The position numbers were made by a program, and so were the translations under genes. The notes under the pieces are model-generated. The model ran no database searches. It was not told the origin of the DNA and saw only the letters and a list, made by a program, of their open reading frames with translations. Of a stretch of 64,000 nt of DNA, positions 34,623-43,930 are shown piece after piece. Every line of letters begins with the position of its first letter. The first letter of the stretch is position 1. The DNA comes from Streptomyces sp. 71268 (lineage in GTDB: Bacteria > Actinomycetota > Actinomycetes > Streptomycetales > Streptomycetaceae): assembly GCF_029392895.1 (NCBI RefSeq), contig NZ_CP114200.1:7756501-7820500 (forward strand). The letters run 5' to 3'.

Positions 34623-35822
34623 CTACGCCGTCGTACGGTGGAAGCAGCGCGGGAAGGGCGGTGCCAACAACCGCACTGCTTCACTCGCCTGTTGAGGCAC
34701 GACCCCGTTGCCCAGTGCGGTGAGTTGAGCTGGTCGTCCGAGCCCCGGCGTCGCGGTGACCCAGCCGGGCTCCAGGCCCTGCATCCACTCCACGAAGTCG
34801 GCACGAAGCCGTCCGGCCGCATCGGTGGGCGCAGGCGCGGCGCGGGTGAGTGTCTCCCACCGGGTGATGGCGGTTGCGTACGGCCCCCATCGCTGGTTGG
34901 CTCCCCGGTTTCCGGGGCCGATGCCGTCCAGGGCGGCAGGGCCACTGCTGTCGGGGGAGGGCGCCGTCCTGTGCCCGTTCGGCGTCCTGGGGTGCCCGTG
35001 TCGAGGGCGCGTGGTGTGGGTAGCAACGACGCCGCCGCGCTCGGCAGGGTCATGTCCCCGTTGCCGTGCCGCTGGTTGGGCGAGCCCTTGGTCCCGTCCG
35101 ACGCCTTCGGTGTGGGCAGGAGCCGCATCACCTCGTCGGCCAGGTTCGGGTCGTGCCCTTCGCTCGTCCCCTGGGAGGGGTGTTGCGAGCCTGCGTTCAT
35201 CGCGATGTTGCTGGTCGGCGTCTTGCACGGAGCGTTCGGCGGGCCGGGCGGCGAGGAAGACGCGTTCGCGGCGGTGCGGTGCTCCGATATCGGAGGCGCG
35301 AAGCACGAGCCACCTCGCGTCGTACCGGAGGCCGGCCAGGGATCCGAGTACGGCACCGAGTGCCCGCAGAGGAGGCTGACCTGGGGTGTCTCCCAGACAC
35401 CACGGGCAGAGTTCCATGTCGCCAGGGGAACCGGCGGGGGAGGTGAGGAGGCCGCGCACATTCTCGATCACCACCAGGCAAGGTCGGAGGGCTTCGACCG
35501 CACGGGCGACGTGCGACCACAGCCCGGAGCGGGTCTGGGCGTTGAGTCCGGCCCGGCGGCCGGCGACCGAGACGTCTTTGACAGGGGAAACCCGCAGTCA
35601 GGACGCACACCCGGGGAACGGCGGTCCAGTCGACAGCCGTGATGTCGCCGAGGTTCGGGAGGTCGGGCCAGTGGCGGGCCAGGATGCGGGAGGCGTTCGG
35701 ATCGACTTCCGCGTGCCAGGCCAGCGTGCCGCCGAGCGCGGACTGGACGCCCAGGTCCAGCCCCCCCCGTACCCCGAGCAGAGCGAGCCGATCAGCGGAG
35801 GGCGCGCGATGGCGGTCCGCAT
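34623..35822 (-). pseudogene. C5-cytosine DNA methyltransferase (Dcm-like), multiply frameshifted
   Basis: Motifs of an element-type Dcm occur in order but in different frames. IGSLCSGYGG (AdoMet site) opens at ATG 35822. The frame is lost at a G8 run (C8 on the plus strand, 35761-35768) where six Gs would keep LDLGVQSALGGTLAWHAEVD in frame. VCVLTAGFPCQ holds the catalytic Pro-Cys. One extra A near 35577-35580 shifts the frame before DVSVAGRRAGL. VVIENVRGLL and ASDIGAPHRRERVF follow. LLPTPKASDGTKGSPNQRHG then appears in another frame, and WGPYATAITRWETLT to LTALGNGVVPQQ returns in the earlier one. So there are two clear and probably four frameshifts; no functional enzyme as read. Confidence 0.8.
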
Positions 35823-35823
35823 G

Positions 35824-36090
35824 TCACCGCCCCCGAACGATCCGGTCCGCAGGAGCTGCTGCTCCCGGGGCAGTCGGCGGAGGCGCGGCGAACGGGGGAG
35901 CCGCGGTCGCGGATCGGCCTTGGGCTCCCCGCAGCCGCGCGAACGCGGGCGAGACCGTCACCGACGCGGCGTGCAGGGGGTCGGTGGCTTCGCGTAGGGC
36001 GGTGCTCGCCATGCTGAGCGCGTCATCCGCCACCCGCGTCGCAGCTTCCCGGGCATCGGGCTGGTGGCGGAGGTGCTCTGTCTTGTTCAC
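35824..36090 (-). CDS. Small hypothetical protein before the dcm remnant
   Basis: An 88-residue protein from GTG 36090 (TTG 36102 is an alternative). The first half is helical (EHLRHQPDAREAATRVADDA, ALREATDPLHAASVTVSPAF); the rest is Ala/Pro-rich. It lies between the DnaB-N-domain gene and the dcm remnant on the same strand. No function recognised. Confidence 0.55.
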   Translation of the reverse strand: MNKTEHLRHQPDAREAATRVADDALSMASTALREATDPLHAASVTVSPAFARLRGAQGRSATAAPPFAAPPPTAPGAAAPADRIVRGR

Positions 36091-36127
36091 GGTGTATCCC
36101 AAGGGAGAGGTCGAGCGAGGGGAGTGT

Positions 36128-37297
36128 TCAGCCGTGTCCGCGAGAGAGCGGTCGCATGGCGGCGAGGCTGGGGGCAGAAGGAGGCCGGGCCGGGGAAGGC
36201 GTGAATGGGCGCGGTGTGCTGCGGGCGAGCGCGGCGTGTACCCGCGCGGGGGGCGGTCCGGCTGGCGAGGGAGTCGGTGTGGTGGGCGTCGGTGCGGGGC
36301 GGCCGTCCGCTGCCTGCCAGCGGGCCCGCACTTCGTCGAGTGGACCGAGTGCGTGCAGTGCGTGACTGATGAGCCGCCCGGGGGCTAGAGCCTCGTTCTC
36401 TGCCAGGGCCCTGATGGTATGCGCGGAGGTGGCTGCTGTACGGGTGACCGACGAGCGCATAACCAACTCGCCGAGCCACTCGGCGCTGCCCGGTCCCACG
36501 CTGTCGCAGATGGCGGTGAACTGGTCGCCGGACAGTGTGCCGTCGGCCAGAAGCCCGCGCCGCTGGGCCTCCCAGAGCAAGGTGACTCGATCGATGGGCT
36601 CACCTCGGTGGTGCAGCGCGCCGAGGCAGCGGTAGAGCTGCCCGTGGGCGGGGTCGGCGAAGTCGCCAGGCCGCAGCCAGCCGACCACCTCGTCCATGGC
36701 CTTCGGCTGCTCGGTGAGGACGGCTAGAAGGAACCGCTCGTCCTCGGCGACCTGGTCTACACGGATTGGCGGTGGCATGGCCGGGACGTTGGCCGGCGGA
36801 GTGGAAGGCGTGGTCGGGCGAGGTTCGGTACCCCACCGCTGTGCGAGATCGCTGAGCACGCCGGCAAGCACGTCCGCGTAGTGCAGGGCTCCCTCGACGT
36901 TGCCCTGCAGGGCGTCGGCGCGGGCCGCCTGGTGAAGGCGGATCGCGTGTTCGGTGATGCTGCGATGGATCGCGCCCTCCAGCACCATGCGGCCGTATAA
37001 CGGAGCGTGCGCGGGGCGCGGGCAGGCCGCGACCAGGGTGTGGGCGTACGTTGAGGTCAGCCCCCGTACGTGGGTGCTGGCCTCGTCGACCGCATCGCTC
37101 ATCCAGGACAACGGCACGGGCTGTTGATACAGCGCGGGATGGGCATCGTCCCGGAGCTTGCGCAGCGCGGCGAACAGGGCCTGGTGGGCTGGCAGGTAGA
37201 AGTGATCTGGCGCGAGCCAGTCAAGGTGCGAGAGCTGACCCGGGTCGAGCAGTACGGAACCGATCAGCGCCTGCTCCGCGCTCAGCAGCGGGGTCAT
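36128..37297 (-). CDS. Tandem DnaB N-terminal-domain protein lacking the helicase core
   Basis: A 389-residue protein. Residues about 5-100 (SAEQALIGSVLLDPGQLSHL, DHFYLPAHQALFAALRKLRD) match the DnaB N-terminal (primase/loader-binding) domain. A second copy occupies about 185-290 (EDERFLLAVLTEQPKAMDEV, LRPGDFADPAHGQLYRCLGA, FTAICDSVGPGSAEWLGELV). No RecA-like ATPase follows, only a Pro-rich tail. DnaB uses this domain to form the collar and bind primase, so a protein made only of these domains may act as an adaptor or inhibitor of host helicase loading. ATG 37297 overlaps the upstream stop (ATGA). Confidence 0.78.
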   Translation of the reverse strand: MTPLLSAEQALIGSVLLDPGQLSHLDWLAPDHFYLPAHQALFAALRKLRDDAHPALYQQPVPLSWMSDAVDEASTHVRGLTSTYAHTLVAACPRPAHAPLYGRMVLEGAIHRSITEHAIRLHQAARADALQGNVEGALHYADVLAGVLSDLAQRWGTEPRPTTPSTPPANVPAMPPPIRVDQVAEDERFLLAVLTEQPKAMDEVVGWLRPGDFADPAHGQLYRCLGALHHRGEPIDRVTLLWEAQRRGLLADGTLSGDQFTAICDSVGPGSAEWLGELVMRSSVTRTAATSAHTIRALAENEALAPGRLISHALHALGPLDEVRARWQAADGRPAPTPTTPTPSPAGPPPARVHAALARSTPRPFTPSPARPPSAPSLAAMRPLSRGHG

Positions 37298-37524
37298 CGC
37301 TGCCCCCCTGTATCACGCGGGGGAGATTCGCTCTCCCGGGCGCGGAGGTCGGCGACCGCTTGATCGGCGGCGACTATCGCCTGTGCGTAGCCGTCCAGCG
37401 CGCTGGTGAAGGTGGGGTCGGTGGCGAGTATCGAGCCGGCCCGGCTGACCAGCCACCACTGTCCGTCGCGTAGAACGACCGGTGAGCGGGTGAACCGTCC
37501 GGGGCGCGGGGTGGGTGTGCTCAT
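37294..37524 (-). CDS. Small hypothetical protein coupled to the TraG/VirD4 gene
   Basis: A 76-residue protein with a short beta-rich centre (SPVVLRDGQWWLVSRAGSIL) and a helical C-terminus. Its ATG (37524) overlaps the TraG/VirD4 stop, and its stop overlaps the next gene start (ATGA on both sides), so it is firmly part of the operon although the family is unknown. Confidence 0.7.
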   Translation of the reverse strand: MSTPTPRPGRFTRSPVVLRDGQWWLVSRAGSILATDPTFTSALDGYAQAIVAADQAVADLRARESESPPRDTGGQR

Positions 37525-39309
37525 GCCGAGAGCCCGAAGTCGTCGTGGCCGTGGGTCTTCGCGATAGCCCGTTCGGTGATCGCCTTGGTCGCGCGGGCGG
37601 AGGCCGGGCCGATCACCTTGGCGGAGGGTTCCTCGTACCAGGGCCGGAGGTCGAGCATGGCGATGCGGATGCCGGTGGCCAGGAGCAGCGCCTTGCCCTT
37701 GGGGAGGGCCCGGATGGCGTCGGGCGGCAGGATCCGCTCGGTGCGCATGCTCACCGAGGTGGACTTGCCGCCCTCGCTGGTCGACACCGAGGTGGTCTGC
37801 ACATCGTGGTCGCCGACCTGTCGGCTGAGCCGGTCGGCGAAGTCGGCGTCGTCGATGCCCGATCCGACGATCTTGATGGTGGCAGCGGACCAGAGGGCGT
37901 CCATGCCGGTCTCGCCCCAGCACCGTTGGCCCTGCCGGTAGGACTGCAGGATCGTCATCGGGATGACGCCGCGGCTGCCCAGATGGCTGTAGAGGTCCGG
38001 CAGGTCGGAGATTTTGCAGACGTTCGCGGCTTCGTCGAGGACACACAGGGCGGGAGGGTCCAGGCGCCCGCCGGAGCGTTCGGCGACGACCACGGCGGCG
38101 CGCATCACGGCATCCGCTGCCGCGGCGATGATCGCGCTCGCGCTGCCGCCGCCGTCCTTGCTCAGGAGGTAGAGGGTGTCGCGGGAGGTGGCGAACGCAA
38201 ACGGCTTGAACTCGGGAAGGTCCTGGCTGGGTGTGACCCAGGCGGCGACGTCGGGGTCGAGCAGGCAACTCGCGTACTGCCGGGCGGTTTCGTAGATGCC
38301 GTCGCGGGTCTCGGTGGCGCCGGAGACGGTGCCCTGGAGTTGTGCGGCGACCGCGTGGTGGCCGGCGTCGGTGAGCAGGTCGACGGGGGTGCGGTCGGCG
38401 GGGGTAGCGAGCCAGGCCAGGACGTCGGTGATCGGGCGCCGGTGGCTGGCGGCGGCCAGGAACAGGGCGCCCAGGGTGTTGCTGGCGGCGGCGGACCAGA
38501 AGTCGGAGCTGTTGGACTCGTCCACGCTGGCGGTGACGAAGTGACCCGCAAGGCGTTTGGCTCCTGCCAGGTCGCGGGCGTCGGCCAGGATGTCCCACCA
38601 CATCCGGCGTGGGTGGTGGGCGATCTGCTGCGGGTCCAGGGCCCACACTGTGCCGACTTCGGCGCGAGCGTCCACCGTTGCGGTGAAGGCGTCGTTGGCT
38701 GCCTTGTTCGAGGTCAGCAACACCGGGCCGGGGGCCGCGAGGATCGCGGGGATCGCCAGCCCCGAGGTCTTCCCGCTGCGCGGGGCCATGATCGCGACGA
38801 TCACGTCCTCCCAGGACGCACGAACCTGCGCCCGGCCCGGGGGCAGGGTGCCCAGCAGGATGCCGCGATCGGCGGGCGCGACCTCTTTTACGCTCCCGGC
38901 CGGCGAGCGAGGGCCGCAGGCTCGTGGCCTTGGCGGTGATCTCCTTGTCCAACAGCGGGGCCAGGTCGCGCTTGCGGGCGAGGCCGCTGCGCGTGCCACC
39001 GCGTATCCGTGCCCACAGCGTCAGGCTGAAGGCGAGGAGGGCCAGGGCCAGCAGGGCGGGGATGATCCGTGCGCCGACCAGTAGCCCGGTGGGGGACAGG
39101 TGGGGCCACAGCCGCCCGGGGTGTAGCAGTGTGTTAGTGACCTGGAACGGTGCCCAAGATCCGCTGCCGAGGAGGGTGTTGCTGATGTTGCCGGTCAGCC
39201 AGGCCAGCGAGGCGAAGGCGAACGCGAGCCCGAGGCTGGCGAAGAGGAGGTAGAGGAGCGCGTCGGTCCCGGTGGTGGCTGAGGGAGCGCTGGTGCGTGG
39301 TGGGGGCAT
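37521..39309 (-). CDS. TraG/VirD4-type conjugative coupling ATPase, split by a frameshift
   Basis: The coupling protein hands the relaxase-DNA complex to the channel. From ATG 39309 the N-terminal frame gives two membrane spans (LLYLLFASLGLAFAFASLAW, LVGARIIPALLALALLAFSL) and RKRDLAPLLDKEITAKATSL up to AGRERK. The ATPase part lies in another frame: EVAPADRGILLGTLPPGRAQ, Walker A MAPRSGKTSG, Walker B ALCVLDEAANV, the RGVIPMTILQSYRQGQRCWG stretch typical of TraG C-terminal domains, and a stop at 37521. Removing one A from the AAAA run at 38889-38886 joins them. As read the protein is broken, unless there is +1 frameshifting, a read error, or an internal start (GTG 38999) making a soluble ATPase fragment. 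Confidence 0.85.
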
Positions 39310-39429
39310 GAGAAGGTCCTGGAGATGAGCGCGGGCGATCGAGGTGGCGGGGCACGCGACGCTCTTGTGGTGATCACGACGAGGACTCCTGTCCGGGAGA
39401 GACGGGCGGGGCGGAAGGGGCGGCCCCAG

Positions 39430-40167
39430 CTACCGGGCGCGCGAAGGAGGGGCCGGGGGCGCGGACGGGCCAATGCGCGGCGCTTCGGTACTGCGTGGCG
39501 AGGCGACGTTGGCCTTGCCGGCCGCGGGAGAGGTGGCCAGGGCGGCACTTCGGGAACCAGGTAGCTGTGCCGATGGCGCCCGTGTGTCGGGCGCGAACTG
39601 TTGGGCCGCGCCCACGCCGTGCAGCTCGTCCTGGTAGCCGGCGAGTTCTGGCTGTGCCATGCCGACGAACTCCGCGGCCTGCCCGAATTGATCGGCGAGC
39701 ACGTACGCCGCGTCGTCGAGGTCGGAGATCTGCTCGTACACCGCTTCCAGCGCTTCACGGACCCGCTCGACGGCGCCGTGCTCAGGGTGTAGGAGGTGGT
39801 CGACGGCCTGTTGGAGTTCGGGCCCGCTCTCGGCTGCCCTGATGCGGTCCGTGATGCGGAGGATCTCCGCTCCGGCGGTGTAGGGCCCGAGGGGGTTGGC
39901 GGGAGTGTTCAGGCGGGTCGTGTCGAGAGTGGGAGCGAGGTTGACGTCGTAGCGGGCGGCGCGCAGCATCTGGGCCGCGTGGGAGGCGATGGCGGCCCGG
40001 TCGGTGGGCGGGGTGGTGGTGGGCAGGCGGTGGCGCCGGCCGTACCAGTCCTGGATCTGCTGGAAGCCGGCGTGCTTGAGGAGCATGGCGGACAGGTCGT
40101 CGCTGGCGCCCCGCGCGACGACGCTGCCGCTGGGCTCGGCTGTGATGGTGATAGAGGGAGCGGGCAC
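39430..40167 (-). CDS. Hypothetical element protein
   Basis: A 245-residue protein starting at GTG 40167 behind AGGAG. Residues 1-90 may fold (GASDDLSAMLLKHAGFQQIQ, SHAAQMLRAARYDVNLAPTL). Residues 95-175 are helical with coiled-coil character (HGAVERVREALEAVYEQISD). The C-terminal tail is low-complexity. It is located between the transfer ATPases, so a part in conjugation is plausible but unsupported by any motif. The first 60 residues resemble the opening of the 40708-41469 protein only in style. Confidence 0.62.
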   Translation of the reverse strand: MPAPSITITAEPSGSVVARGASDDLSAMLLKHAGFQQIQDWYGRRHRLPTTTPPTDRAAIASHAAQMLRAARYDVNLAPTLDTTRLNTPANPLGPYTAGAEILRITDRIRAAESGPELQQAVDHLLHPEHGAVERVREALEAVYEQISDLDDAAYVLADQFGQAAEFVGMAQPELAGYQDELHGVGAAQQFAPDTRAPSAQLPGSRSAALATSPAAGKANVASPRSTEAPRIGPSAPPAPPSRAR

Positions 40168-40185
40168 GTGGAACTCCTGGGACGG

Positions 40186-40683
40186 TCAGAGGTACGGGTT
40201 CTCCGTTGAGCGGTCGCTGTCGGTGGTGGCCCGGAGCAACTCGGCGAGGTCCTCAGGTTCGGAGGAGCGCTGGTCGATCCACCAGCCGGCGCGGGAGACG
40301 GTGCGAGCGGCCTCCTCGACGCCCTCCCACTGCGCCTCGCTGGTCTCGCCCTCCGAGACCAGCGCGGCGTACGCGGCCGTCATGAGCTGGTGGCGGCAGC
40401 ACACGCCCCAGGAGATGGCGCGCTCGCTCCCTTCCAGCGGGGGCATCCGGTACTGCTTCGACCAGATTTCGGCTTCGGCCTGCTCCTGCGCCCGCTTGGC
40501 CGCCAGCCAGGCAGCCCGGTCCTGCTCGCTCTCGTTCCTGGCAGCCCGCCAGCAGGTGGTGCACTCCTGACGGGTGAGCCACCGGGCGAAGCCCGCGCGG
40601 CAGTCGGCCGGCCGGTCGGCGAGGTCACGGTCGACCTGGTGGCCGCAGGAGTGAGTGATCGTCCAGGTGGTCTTCACGGCCAT
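40186..40683 (-). CDS. Hypothetical protein with a Cys-rich N-terminal region
   Basis: A 165-residue protein. The N-terminal 45 residues contain HSCGH, DCRAGF and ECTTCW, a spacing suited to zinc binding. A charged helical middle follows (AAWLAAKRAQEQAEAEIWSK) and then a helical C-terminus. ATG 40683 starts 8 bases behind GGACC. Small zinc-finger proteins of this type recur in Streptomyces transfer modules; function unknown. Confidence 0.65.
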   Translation of the reverse strand: MAVKTTWTITHSCGHQVDRDLADRPADCRAGFARWLTRQECTTCWRAARNESEQDRAAWLAAKRAQEQAEAEIWSKQYRMPPLEGSERAISWGVCCRHQLMTAAYAALVSEGETSEAQWEGVEEAARTVSRAGWWIDQRSSEPEDLAELLRATTDSDRSTENPYL

Positions 40684-40707
40684 GAGGGGGGTCCTTACGG
40701 GGATGGG

Positions 40708-41469
40708 TCAGCGGCTGCGGGAGAAGGCGATGCGTGGGTCGACCGGCCGGCTCACCGCGGCTACCGGGGCCGGGGCGGTGGCCGCGGTGCCGGTGCGGGA
40801 GGCGCGAGGAGCGGCGCGCGCGATGGCGCCGGTAGGCGACTCCTGGATGAGGCCCTGACTGTGGCCGTGGGCTGCGGCTGCGCCGGGCGCGGGACTGTGG
40901 CGGGCCATCACGTCCTGGGCGAGGCGGGGGTCCACTGCGACGTGGAGAGCGGATCGCTGCATCGACAGCGTGGCGCTGGCGAGCCTCTCCATTGCCTCGC
41001 CGCGATCGATGGCGGCGGGCAGCAGGTAGATGTCCAGCGGCGGGCTGTGCCGCCAGCCGTGCTCTTCGAGGATGGGTCCGCCGCCGAGGGCGGAGGGCCG
41101 GTCATCGATGGCCGCGACGATCCCGAGCTGCGGATGCTCCGCGAAGGCGACGTCGGGTTCCATGAGGAGGGGCCGGTCCTTGACGGGAGCGGTGACGGTG
41201 ACCAGCGCGGGGTCAAACGCGGCGTCCGTGTGGACCTGGTAGCCGGCCTTGCGGAGCAGCGCGACGGTCTGGGTGGCGCGGCTGGGACCGTCGTCCTGCT
41301 GGGCGGTCAGTGCGTACAGCGTCGGCTCACCCGGGACAGGGCGGAAGCCGAACCCTTCCAACAGCCACGCGCCGGCCGCGAGGCGTTTGGGGTTGGTGGC
41401 GACGATGCCGTAGTCGGGGTGGTGGCCGAGTGCGATGTCGGGTACGGCGTCGTGATCGGGGCTGGGCAT
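40708..41469 (-). CDS. Hypothetical protein with two internal repeats
   Basis: A 253-residue protein built of two related units of about 85 residues. The first contains DIALGHHPDYGIVATNPKRL and FGFRPVPGEPTLYALT; the second contains DVAFAEHPQLGIVAAIDDRP and HGWRHSPPLDIYLLP. Each unit ends with a helix (RATQTVALLRKAGYQVHTDA; EAMERLASATLSMQRSALHV). The C-terminal 55 residues are low-complexity. No known domain recognised. The duplication suggests an in-protein dimer. Confidence 0.65.
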   Translation of the reverse strand: MPSPDHDAVPDIALGHHPDYGIVATNPKRLAAGAWLLEGFGFRPVPGEPTLYALTAQQDDGPSRATQTVALLRKAGYQVHTDAAFDPALVTVTAPVKDRPLLMEPDVAFAEHPQLGIVAAIDDRPSALGGGPILEEHGWRHSPPLDIYLLPAAIDRGEAMERLASATLSMQRSALHVAVDPRLAQDVMARHSPAPGAAAAHGHSQGLIQESPTGAIARAAPRASRTGTAATAPAPVAAVSRPVDPRIAFSRSR

Positions 41470-41677
41470 GGTGAATCCATCCGGTATGGGCTCGGGGATA
41501 CGGGCGGTCAGGAGCGGGGATGGTTCTGGTGCGGGAGATGAGGAACTCCGAGGTGGTTGGCGGTCATCGGCCGAGGGGGGCGGGAAATGCGGGGGGGGGA
41601 GGAGGAGGAGGCGCGGGGCCGGATAAGGATCTGGAGATCGGGCGGTTTGGCTCTGCCGGCATTCGGTGCTGGGGGTG

Positions 41678-42364
41678 TCAACGGGAACGGCGTGCGACGG
41701 CCGGGCTCGCCGTGGGTGGCGTGGGGATCGCAGCGGTTGAGACCGCGTGATTGCCTGAATCGGGGCCTGAACGTTTCAGCGCCACCTGGGCGCGTTCGGC
41801 TCGCGACGACGGTTCGGAGTCCGCCCGACCGGCCAGGTAGTCCGCGACTCGGACCAGTGCTGGCCCCCGGTAGGCAAGCTCCTTCGCGTACCTCCAGCCT
41901 TCGGCGTTGCGAATCTCCTGGGCTCGACTGGCGTACAGCTCTCGCGAGCCGGGGAGCGAGGCGTCCATGAGTGCCATGACCTGGTCCCATTCGGTGCGGA
42001 TCTGGCCTGCCCGCTTCAGGGTGGTGTCGATTCCGCATAGCCGTCGAAGGTCTTCGCTGATCGGTGCCTCGACGTAGTCGGCGCCCTTGGTGGTGTGACG
42101 GACGCCGACCAGAACCTCGGGGCCGTGGTCGAGGAACACCTCGATGTGCTCCCACGCTTGCGCGTTGCGCTTGACCTCGGCTTCGCTCGCGCCGTGCCGC
42201 ATATCGGCGAACCGGCCCCCGTGGTTGCGGAAGGCGGGCGTGGCCGTGTCCCAGGCGTCGGAGACCTGCTTGATCCGGGCTGCGGCGACCACCAGCGTCG
42301 GGATGTGCCGCCGCCACGCCAGAGGGTTCTCGTCAGGCGTAGGGGGGCGGTGTGGAGTGGGCAT
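41678..42364 (-). CDS. Hypothetical helical element protein
   Basis: A 228-residue protein, mostly helical: HIPTLVVAAARIKQVSDAWD, EVKRNAQAWEHIEVFLDHGP, YVEAPISEDLRRLCGIDTTL, ALVRVADYLAGRADSEPSSR. It lies between the VirB4-like gene and the internal-repeat protein gene on the same strand, with ATG 42364 behind GGAACC. No domain recognised. The about 200 bp downstream (41470-41677) contains nothing supportable. Confidence 0.6.
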   Translation of the reverse strand: MPTPHRPPTPDENPLAWRRHIPTLVVAAARIKQVSDAWDTATPAFRNHGGRFADMRHGASEAEVKRNAQAWEHIEVFLDHGPEVLVGVRHTTKGADYVEAPISEDLRRLCGIDTTLKRAGQIRTEWDQVMALMDASLPGSRELYASRAQEIRNAEGWRYAKELAYRGPALVRVADYLAGRADSEPSSRAERAQVALKRSGPDSGNHAVSTAAIPTPPTASPAVARRSR

Positions 42365-42398
42365 AGCGGGGTTCCTGTTTCCGGTATGTGCTGCTGGC

Positions 42399-43904
42399 TC
42401 AGGCGGTCATGCGGGCGTCGGTGTCGAAGAGTTCGCGCTCGGTCGGGTGCAGGATGTGTTGGGTGATGAAGCTCCTGCCGGCGACCTTCCACAGTCCTCG
42501 GCCCTTGGTGAGGGCGGACACCGCCTGGGTCTCAACTCCGGTCAGTCCCAGCAGCGAAGCGGCAGCGGAGAGTTGGTCGGGTTCCTGGCGGTAGATGATG
42601 CGGGTGGAGCAGTCGGCGAGGAGGCCCTCGGCGAGTACTCGCCCGCGGGAGCCGGCGTCGCCCGCGCTGAGCAGGTCACTGAGCCGGTGGATGATCATCA
42701 GGTTCGCGATGCCGAGTCCACGGGAGAGTTTCCACTGGCTCTGCATGCGTTCCAGCAGGCCGACGTGGCGCATGACGCGCCACGCCTCGTCGTAGATCAC
42801 CCAGCGTCGGCCCCCGGTCGGGTCGGCGAGTGCGGACTCCATCCACGCGCTGGCGCAGGTCATGGCGAGGACGAGTGCGGTGTCGTCGCCGGAGCCGCCG
42901 AGGCGGGAGAGGTCGATGGAGAGCATCGGCGTGCTCGGGTCGAACGTCACGGTGCTGGGGGCATCGAACATGCCGCTCAGGTCTCCGTGCACCAGCCGGC
43001 GCAGGGCGTGCGCGAGGTCCTGCGCGGCGCCACCCATGCGCCCTGCGTGATCGCCGAGGGCCCGGTCGAGGCGCTCGGGCGAGCCGAGCGTGTGCGCGAT
43101 CTCGCCCAGCAAGGGCACCGTGCCACGCGCGTCGGCTTCGGCAACGACCAGGTCGAGGGCGAGGTCGAGCGCGGTGTGCTCCATGGGCAGCAGATCCCGC
43201 TTGAGGACAGTGCGCGCCAGACCCGCCAGGAGCAGGAGACGGCGCTTACGGACCTCAGTCGACCAGTCGACCTCGCTTACCGAGGTGGGCCGGGCCGGAG
43301 CGTCCAGAGGGTTCAGCCTGCCGGGCAGGCCCGGACCCAACGCGATGCTGTATCCACCGAGCGCGTGGGCGACCGCCGTCCATTCGCCCTTGGGGTCGCA
43401 GGGGACGTAGACGCGGTAGCCGTGGGCGATGGCGCGGGTGGCGATCGACTTGGCCAGAGCGGACTTGCCCATCCCGATGATCCCGGCGAGCACGGCGTTG
43501 GGGTTGGTGAAGCCCTCGATCCGCCCGCTGCCGTAGAGGGAGAAGGGGTCGTAGCAGAACGCGGCCTCGGCGTGGACGTCACGGCCGATGAAGATCCCCT
43601 CGGCACCCAGACCACCCTCCGCGAGGAAGGGGTAGGCGCCGCTGACGGTGGCGGTGGTCATGCGATGGGCAGGCAGCCGAAGCTTGCCACCCCGGGCCGC
43701 AGACGGGCCGGAGCGCCCGGAGGGCGGGTAGACAGGGCGCAGGCGCGGGTCGAGGGCCTCCTCGACGGGGCGCTTGGGCGGTGCGCCGGCCAGGCGGGCT
43801 TGGCGACGGGCCTCGGCGCATCCGACACGGGCCGCGCGCTGCTCGGCACGCGAGGCCCCATGGGGGACGAACAGGTGGGAGGCACTGGCGCGGATACGCG
43901 GCAT
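42399..43904 (-). CDS. VirB4/TraC-type conjugation ATPase
   Basis: A 501-residue ATPase of the VirB4 class, which powers assembly and substrate transfer of type IV secretion. After an Arg-rich N-terminus the core begins YPFLAEGGLGAEGIFIGRDV. Walker A is GIIGMGKSALAKS (about residue 145), the arginine-finger region follows, and Walker B is RRWVIYDEAWRVM (about 375), with LGIANLMIIHRLSDL after it. It is shorter than proteobacterial VirB4 (about 800) because the N-terminal half is encoded separately as the SCO6880-type protein two genes upstream. The start is ATG 43904 with CTGGAGAA behind it; upstream in-frame codons overlap the neighbour. Confidence 0.92.
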   Translation of the reverse strand: MPRIRASASHLFVPHGASRAEQRAARVGCAEARRQARLAGAPPKRPVEEALDPRLRPVYPPSGRSGPSAARGGKLRLPAHRMTTATVSGAYPFLAEGGLGAEGIFIGRDVHAEAAFCYDPFSLYGSGRIEGFTNPNAVLAGIIGMGKSALAKSIATRAIAHGYRVYVPCDPKGEWTAVAHALGGYSIALGPGLPGRLNPLDAPARPTSVSEVDWSTEVRKRRLLLLAGLARTVLKRDLLPMEHTALDLALDLVVAEADARGTVPLLGEIAHTLGSPERLDRALGDHAGRMGGAAQDLAHALRRLVHGDLSGMFDAPSTVTFDPSTPMLSIDLSRLGGSGDDTALVLAMTCASAWMESALADPTGGRRWVIYDEAWRVMRHVGLLERMQSQWKLSRGLGIANLMIIHRLSDLLSAGDAGSRGRVLAEGLLADCSTRIIYRQEPDQLSAAASLLGLTGVETQAVSALTKGRGLWKVAGRSFITQHILHPTERELFDTDARMTA

Positions 43905-43930
43905 GAACGATTCTCCAGAAATGCGGTCGG

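Noticed and set aside
37294..39309. 671-codon single minus-strand frame
   Set aside because: Only its ends are meaningful: the TraG/VirD4 membrane region and the 76-residue protein. The middle is out-of-frame ATPase sequence.
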